A stretch of DNA of 35,494 nt from Chitinophagaceae bacterium (GTDB lineage Bacteria; Bacteroidota; Bacteroidia; Chitinophagales; Chitinophagaceae), in assembly GCA_947372235.1 (NCBI GenBank), contig CANBSW010000030.1, forward strand, positions 1 through 35,494, in the 5' to 3' direction. A model generated the notes under the pieces. The model did not search any database, was not told where the DNA came from, and saw only the letters and a list, made by a program, of their open reading frames with translations. Positions 17,801 through 26,800 of this stretch are shown here, piece by piece. The position numbers were made by a program, and so were the translations under genes. Every line of letters starts with the position of its first letter. Positions within the stretch are counted from its first letter, which is position 1.

Positions 17801-20800
17801 GCGGGTGTTTCAAGTGATCTGATAGCGGTAGGCGTAAACCCAACTCCTGATGCTACCATACAACAGGGATCACAGGTTGCGTTTACCAATTGTGCTAATA
17901 CCAGTATTACATTAACTGCAGCAAATAATATTCCGGGGGCATCTTATCAATGGCGCAATAGCAGTGGAGATATTGCAGGTGCTACCCAATATCAGTATAC
18001 GGTAACAACAGCAGATAATTACAGTTTAATGGTTACAACTGGTCCATGTTCTGCTGTTTCGGGTCTTACAAGAGTAACGGCATTACCAACTGCTTCCGCA
18101 TCGGGAAATACGGTAGTATGTTCGGGTACACCGGTTACATTAAGTGTGGATGCAAGTGGATTTAGTAATCCAACTTTTCAATGGAAAAATGCCGGCAGCA
18201 ATATCAGTGGTGCTACTGCATCAACCTATAATCCAACAGCAACCGGTAATTATACAGTTTTGGTAACAGCCGGTGGAATCAATTCTACTTCATGCGGTAT
18301 CAATGTAACGGTGAATGCATTGCCTACAGTAAGTATAACACCCAATACAACGGTATGTGCGGGTAATGCAGTAAGCTTAACGGCTACCACCAATGGAACC
18401 ATTTATCAATGGTTAAATAATGGTGATGCCATCAGCAATGCAACTAGCAATAGTTTTGGCGTTTTAGCAAGTGGCCAATATAGTTTAAGGGTTACCGATG
18501 CCAATGGCTGTAGTAATACCAGCACAACTACAACCGTTACCATTAATCCTTTACCGGTAATATCAGCCATAGCAGGGGCGTCTACAGTATGTACAAATAA
18601 TAGTATTCAATTATCCAACAATACAGCCGGTGGTGTTTGGAGCAGTAGCAATGCTTTGGCTGCCACTGTTGATGTAACCGGAAATGTAACAGGCATTGGT
18701 GCAGGAACAACTACTATTAGCTTTCAGATAACTACTAATGGATGCACAGCTGCCGTTACAAAAGATATCACGGTAAATGCGGCTATTGCCATTACAACAC
18801 AACCTGTTGCAACACTTGCACAATGCGCGGGAACAAGTGTAAGTATCAGCGTTGTGGCGGCAGGTAATGCACTAAGTTATCAGTGGTATAAAAACGGAAC
18901 TACCATTAGTGGTGCTACTGCTGCAACTTATACCGATAACAGTATTACTGCATCCAGTGCGGGTAATTATACTGTAATAATTAGTGGTGTTTGTGGCAGT
19001 GTTACTAGCAATGCAAGTGTATGGAAAGTAAATACAATACCCTCCATTTCGATTGGTGCAATAAGCAAAGTAACTGCCAATTCCACTTCTTTTAATTTAG
19101 CATATACTGATGTAGCAGGCAGCCCCGATAAATATTCTATCACGAGTATTGCCCCTAATGCGATGAGTGGGTTTACTGCAATCAGTAATAGCACTATTGG
19201 GTCATCACCTATTACCGTAAATATCCCTCAAAGTGCAATCAATAATTATTCTTTCAATTTAGTGGTAACGAATAGCAGTACCGGTTGTGTATCTGTCAAT
19301 AATCCGTTTACAATTGGCGTATTGATTGCACCTCCGGCTATCACTTATTCAAACGGAGGTACAAAAGTTTTCAATACCGGTTTGGCAATTACACCATTAA
19401 CGGTTACTAATAATGGTGGGGCAGTACCTGCTACAGCGCCTGGTCAGGTAACTACGTTTGCAGGAAGTGGAGAATCTGGTAGAACTGATAATAGTAATAA
19501 TCTTTTAGCTTCATTTCAAGGAGTTTTTAGTTGTTCAGTAGATAAAATTGGAAATATATATGTTGCTGAAATGTACGGTAACCGAATTCGGAAAATTAGT
19601 TCAGCAGGGGGCGTATCTACAATAGCCGGAAATGGTATTTATACTGGTACTAATAGTTCATTAGATAATGCGAATGGCTTATTAGCATCATTTAGCTCCC
19701 CATACTTTATTGCAACAGATGCCCAGGGGAATTTATATTTGACAGAACAAATGAGTTCTAAAATACGCAAAATAAATACTACAGGTGCGGTAACTACTTT
19801 TGCAGGAAATGAAATAATTGCTTCAATAGATAATGCGAATAGTCTTTTGGCTTCATTTGCTTACCCAACTGGTATAGTTGTAAATGACTCAGGATATATT
19901 TTTGTAGCAGAATTGGTTGGGAAAATTCGAAAAATAAGTCCTTCAGGGGTTGTAACTACTTTTGCCGGAAGCGGGATCACAGGTTCATCAGATAATGCAA
20001 ATGGACTTTTAGCTTCATTTAATTTGCCAATGGGTCTTGCAATTGACCGTGCTGGAAATATCATCGTCTCTGATTATGGTAATAGAAAGATTAGGAAAAT
20101 TACTCCTTCTGGTGCCGTTACTACATTGGCAGGTAGTGGAGTGTACGGTTCTACTAATAATGCGAATGGGTTATTAGCATCTTTTTCCGAAATCTATGGA
20201 GTTTGCGTAGATAGTTCAAATAATATAATAGTTGCGGAATATGGATCTAATAAAATTCGAAAAATAAGTCCTAGTGGGGCAGTAACCACTTTGGCAGGTA
20301 ATGGGACAGGTGGTTCAAGTGATAATGTTTCCGGTATTTCGGCATCCTTCTTAAGACCAACCGGAGTTGCAACTGATCTTTCGGGGAATATATTAGTTAC
20401 TGATTTTGGTTCTAGTAAGATTCGGAAAATCTCCCAATCAGGCTATAGTATCAGCCCAACATTACCCGCCGGTTTAAGTTTTGATTCTACAAACGGAACT
20501 ATCAGCGGAACGCCCACTAAAGTAACTCCTGCCACCAATTATATCATTACAGCAATAAATGGCGGAGGCAGCAGCAGCACCACCATTACTATTTCAACTG
20601 CAACTGCTAAGATCAGTATACTAAGCCCCCTTTATGGAACTCAATCTTGTTCAGGAACGGCTACTGACCCGCAACCAGTAAAAGTAGTTGGAGCTAATCT
20701 CATTGGAGATATTACCATCACTGCCCCAACAGGCTGCGAAATATCCAGAGTTAGTAATAGCGGTTACACCAATGCGATTACATTAACACAAAGTGGTGGT

Positions 20801-23800
20801 AAGGTTGACACTACTACCATTTATTTTAGAATAGCTGCAACAGCAGTTAAAGCTACTGCTGGGGGATTGTTTTTGTTTACGTCTCCCGGTGCGAATAGAA
20901 CCGGGTTCAATATAATAAACGATTATATTATTATTGACTCAACACCTGCTAAACCCATTATAACACCTAATACATCTTTATCATTTTGTTCCGGAGGAAA
21001 TGTAACGCTTAGCTCATCAGCTGCCAGTGCTTATCAATGGTATCTGAATGGCCAGCCTGTCACCAATGCAAACAGCAGTCAGTATTCAACTTCAATGGCT
21101 GGGTCATATACGGTAGTAACTTCAAACACGAATGGTTGTTCCAGTGTGGCCAGCACTCCTGTGGTTGTAGCAGTTAACAGCAATCCGGTTGCCACCATTG
21201 CAGAAGGTTCACAGTTAGCTTTTGCCAATTGTGGAGCTACTACTGTTAATTTGAGTGCCAATAGTGGTAATGGGTTAACTTATCAATGGAGTAATGATAA
21301 TGGAATTATTGCAGGTGCAAACTCACAACAGTATGCAGTTGCGCAGGCTGGTAATTACAGTGTTCGGGTAACGGATGCCAATAATTGTTCAATCCTGTCG
21401 GCGGTTACTAAAATATTATCGGTGGCATCGGCAACGGCAAATGGGAATACCGCAATTTGTGAGGGCAATACCGTTTTATTAAGTGCGAATGCTAGTGGGT
21501 TTAGTAACCCTGTTTATCAATGGTTAAAAGACGGAAAAAATATTGGTGGTGCTACCGGAGCTACCTATTCGGCAGATGCAACGGGCAGTTATTCGGTTAG
21601 TGTTACCAGTGCAGGTGTAAGTTCTGTTTCCTGTGCGATCAATATTACAGTAAATCCATTGCCTGTTATTGTTACAAATGCCAGTCCTGGTAATGCTGTT
21701 TGTGCAGGTACCCCATTAAGTATCAATACATCAATGGCAGGTACGAATACGTATCAATGGTTGTATAATGGTAATGCAATCAACAATGTAAGTTCCAGCA
21801 GTATCAATATATTAACAGGTGGTTCTTATAGTGTTCGTGTTACAGATGCTAATGGTTGTATCAATACCAGTGCTGCAACCACGGTTTCCATTAATGCATT
21901 GCCCACACCTTCTGCAATTTCAGGTAATGCAGAATTTACTGTAAATAGCACGATCAATTTATTAAGTACACCAACAGGTGGAATATGGAAAAGCAGCAAT
22001 AGTTCTGTTGCAATGGTTGATTCTACCGGAACAGTAACCGGTAAAGGCGCAGGTACGGCAACCATTAGTTATACCTTAACCAATGCCAGTAATTGTTCTG
22101 CAACAGTAAGCGCATTGGTAACTATTAATGCGTTGCCGCAAACTCCTGTAATTACTGCAAATACTGCTACTGTATTTTGTACCGGAGGGTCTGTTGTATT
22201 AATATCCAGTATTGCCACCGGCAACCAATGGTACAAAGATGGCGAAGTGATTGGGGGTGCAACAGGAAGCAGTTATTCGGCAATAGCTGATGGATCTTAT
22301 ACTGTTGTGGTAAATGGAGTAAGCAGTGATCCGATTTCGGTTGGAGTTTCGCCAATTCCTGATGCTACTATTCAGCAAGGATCTCAGGTTGCATTTACCA
22401 ATTGTGCGAATACCAGTATCACTTTAACAGCCGTTAATAATACCCCTGGTACAAAGTATCAATGGCAGAATGCCAATGGAGATATTGCTGGTGCAACGAA
22501 TTCGACATACACTGTTACTACTGCTGATAATTATACTTTACGGGTAACGAGTGGAATATGCAGTGCGATATCGGGTACAACCAGGGTAACAGCTTTACCT
22601 ACAGCATCCGTTACGGGTAATACCATAGTTTGTTCAGGAACACCGGTTGCTTTAAGTGTTGATGCAAATGGTTTTACCAATCCAACTTTTCAATGGAAGA
22701 ATGCTGGAACGGATATAACTGGTGCAACTACATCTTCCTTTAATCCAACAACAACCGGTAATTATACAGTATTGGTTACAGCGGGTGGAATTGGCTCTAC
22801 ATCCTGTGCCATCAATGTAACCGTTAATTCCTTGCCAACAGTTACCATCACACCAAATACAACAGTTTGTGTGGGAACAAATGTGACACTAACTGCAACA
22901 ACTAATGCAAATAAATATCAATGGTTAAATAGCGGCAATGCAATAAACAATGCAGTTACCAATAGTTATAGCCCCAATAATGGCGGTCTTTATAGTTTAA
23001 AAGTTACTGATGCCAATGGATGCAGTAATACCAGCAGTGAAACCACCGTTACAATTAATCCGCTACCTGTATTATCGGCAATTGCAGGATCAGCTGTGGT
23101 TTGTGAAAACAGTAAGATCCAGTTCACTAATTCCACTGCCGGAGGTATATGGAGTAGTAGTAATAAAAATATTGCAACGGTTGATAGTTCAGGTGCTGTA
23201 AGAGGTATCGCTGCGGGATCTGCAACGATTAGTTACACTGTTACTACAAATGGATGTGGAACTACCATTACAAAAGATATCACTGTTAATGCATCAACTA
23301 AAATTACCACACAACCTGTTGCAACGCTTGCACAATGTGCAGGAACATCTGCAAGTATCACAGTGGTTGCATCGGGAACAGGAATTAGTTATCAATGGTA
23401 TAAAAATGGAACCTTGATCGACGGTGCTACTTCTGCAACTTATACGGATAATAGTTTTTCAGCTTCTGATGTTGGCAATTATACGGTGATTGTTAGTGGC
23501 AGTTGTGGCACAATTACAAGTAATGCAAGTGTATGGTCACTGAATCCCACACCTGATGCAAAAATTACCAATGGCGTTGGGGTGGCATTAGGTGCAGCTG
23601 GAACAGTTACTTTAAATGGAAATACAGGAACAGGATTCACTTATAAATGGTTTAAGGATGGAACACTGCTTGCAGGACAAACAAGCAGCACATTATTGGT
23701 TAGTCAAACAGGAAGTTATACACTACAGGTAACCAATGCAACTGGTTGCAGCAGTGCAATATCAGATCCTTTGGTTGTTACTGCTTTACCAACTGCTTCT

Positions 23801-26800
23801 GTATCTGGTGCTACTTCATTCTGCGCAGGTGGTTCAGTAGATATTTTGATTACACTTTCTGCCGGACAAACTTTTGTAAGATGGAAAGATGCAAACAATA
23901 AAACTGTAGGAAATAGCAGTACTATTTACACTGCAACAACTTCGGGCAGTTATGCTGCAGAGATCAATGCCGGCAGTGGTATACAAACCACACTGGCTGT
24001 TCTGGTAACAGTAAATGCATTGCCTGTTCTAAATATTATTAGCAGTATCATACCTGCAAGTGTTTGTGCAGGAGGAAGTATAACACTAACTGCCAGTGGG
24101 GGCAGCAGCTATCAATGGTTAAAGGATAATGTAATTATCACAGGTTCTGTTAATGCTGTTTATATAGCAAATTCATCCGGAGCTTACTCAGTTAAGGGCA
24201 CTAATGCAAATGGTTGTTCTGCAACTTCAGTTGCTTCAACAGTAACAGTAAATGCATTGCCAATTGCAGTTATTACCCCGGGAGGTAATACAAGTTTCTG
24301 TAGTGGAGGAAGTGTATTGCTTAGTTCTTCTTCACCAGGGGGCAACCAGTGGTTTAAAGATGGTGTAATTATCAATGGAGCCAATACCGCAACATATACA
24401 GCCAGTGCCAGTGGGAATTATTCACTTTTAGTAACCAATCGCTCAGGTTGTTCAACAACTTCTTCTCCGGTAACTGTAACAGTAAATACTTTGCCAACTG
24501 CAAGTATAACCAACGGGGTAAGTTTGGTTTTAGGAAATTCCGGAAATATAGCATTAACTGCAAATACAGGAACAGGTCTTACTTATCAATGGTATAAAGA
24601 TGGTGCATTGATTGGTGGACAAACCAATGGAACGTTTTCTGTAAATCAAACGGGTTCATATTCGGTTCTTGTTACCAATAATTCGGGATGTAGTAAGTTA
24701 TCAAATCCAACTTCCATTGATGCATTGCCATCAGCTAATGTTTCAGGCAATACAACCTTCTGTAATGGAGGAGCGGTAGATATTACAGTAACGCTTTCTG
24801 TAGGTCAAACCTTTGTGAGATGGAAGGATGCCAATAATAATTCTGTTGGAGGATCAAATACAACTTACCGTGCAACTACAACGAGCAGTTATGCTGCTGA
24901 GATCAATGTGAATGGTGCTGGATTGCAAACAACTAAATCTGTAAATGTTACTGTGATAGCTCTGCCTGTAGTAAGCATCAGTAGTAGTGTTTCGCCGGCA
25001 TCCATTTGTTTAGGAAATAGTTTAACATTGACTGCTAATGGTGGAAACAATTATCAATGGTATGTAAATAACAGTACGATCAATGGAGCATCTAAAGCTT
25101 TGTATACAACATCTACTGCCGGTGATTACACAGTAGAAGCCACCAATGCAAATGGATGTACATCTGTATCTGTTCCAACAACGGTAACCATAAATGAACT
25201 GCCTGCTGCTACCATAACAGCTGGTGGAAATACAAGTTTCTGCAGTGGTGGGTCAGTGATACTAACATCATCATCAACTATAGGTAATCAGTGGTATAAG
25301 GATGGAGTGATGATCAATGGTGCAGGTTCATCAACCTATACAGCTATTTCAGGTGGAAACTATACAGTAGTTGTTACGAATGCATCAGGCTGTTCAACAA
25401 CATCCGGTCCAATTACTGTTACTGTAAATGCGATACCGGTTGCTACGATCACCAATGGGTTTGGATTGTTATTGGGATCATCCGGTTCAGTGATCTTAAC
25501 TGCAAATAGTGGAACAGGTTTAAGCTATCAATGGATAAAAGACGGTGCAGAGATGAATGGAGAAACGGGCCGTACATTATTAGTTACCGCAACCGGGTCT
25601 TATTCAGTAAGAGTTACCAATGCAACAGGCTGCAGTCAGTTATCAATTCCAACGGTAATAGGAGCATTGCCAACAGCAACCGTATCAGGTTCTACTTCTT
25701 TTTGTGCGGGTGGTTCCGTAGATATTACTGTTTCACTGTCAACGGGTCAAACCTTAGTAAGATGGAAAGATGCAAATAATAATACAGTAGGTGGCAATGG
25801 TCTTATTTATACAGCAACAACAAGCGGCAGTTATGCTGCAGAGGTCAATACAGGAGTTGGTGGAATACAAACTACACAAGCTGTACAGGTTACCGTTAAT
25901 GCATTGCCAGTAGTGAATGTTATCAGCAGTATTACCCCGGCCGCAGTATGTTCAGGAAGCGTTATTACATTAACTGCCAGTGGTGGTAATAGTTATCAGT
26001 GGCTACAGAATGGCACAGCGATCAATGGTTCAACCAATGCAGTATATGTTGCTAATACAACCGGTGATTATAGCGTACGTGCCACCAATGCAAATGGATG
26101 CATAGCAGAGTCTGCTGTAACCTCGGCTTTAGTAAGTGCTTTACCAACTGTTAATGTGATTACAGGAATATCCCAGGTTTGTTTAGGTAGTTCAATTTCG
26201 TTCAATAATACAAATACCGGAGGTGTTTGGAACAGCAGTAATCTTTCAGTTGCTACTATAAACTCATCAGGTTTGTTAAATGGAATAGCTAGCGGTATCT
26301 CAACAATCAGTTATTCAGTAACTAATAGCAGTGGATGTAAAACCATCGTTACAAAAGTTATTACAGTGAATGATTTGCCTGTTGTTGCTGCAATTACAGG
26401 TGTACAGCAAATATGTGTTGGAACGACCACTGCATTGTCAAGCACAACATTAAATGGAGTTTGGACCAGTTCAAATATTGCTGTTGCAGATGTTAGTACA
26501 GCAGGTGTGGTTACTGGTATTACTTCAGGGGTAGCTGTTATTAATTATTCGATTACCAACAACAATGGTTGTGCTACTACAGTTACAAGGTCTGTAACTA
26601 TAAATGCATTGCCCACTGTATTACCAATTACGGGTGTACAACAGGTTTGTGTTGGCAGTACCTCACTATTCAATAATAATACATCAGGTGGTACCTGGAG
26701 TTCAAGTAATACTGCTGTTGCGGTTGTAAATTCAGGGGGATTGGTTACCGGTGTTTCAGCAGGTACAGCAACTATCAGTTACCTTGTAACGAACAGTACT

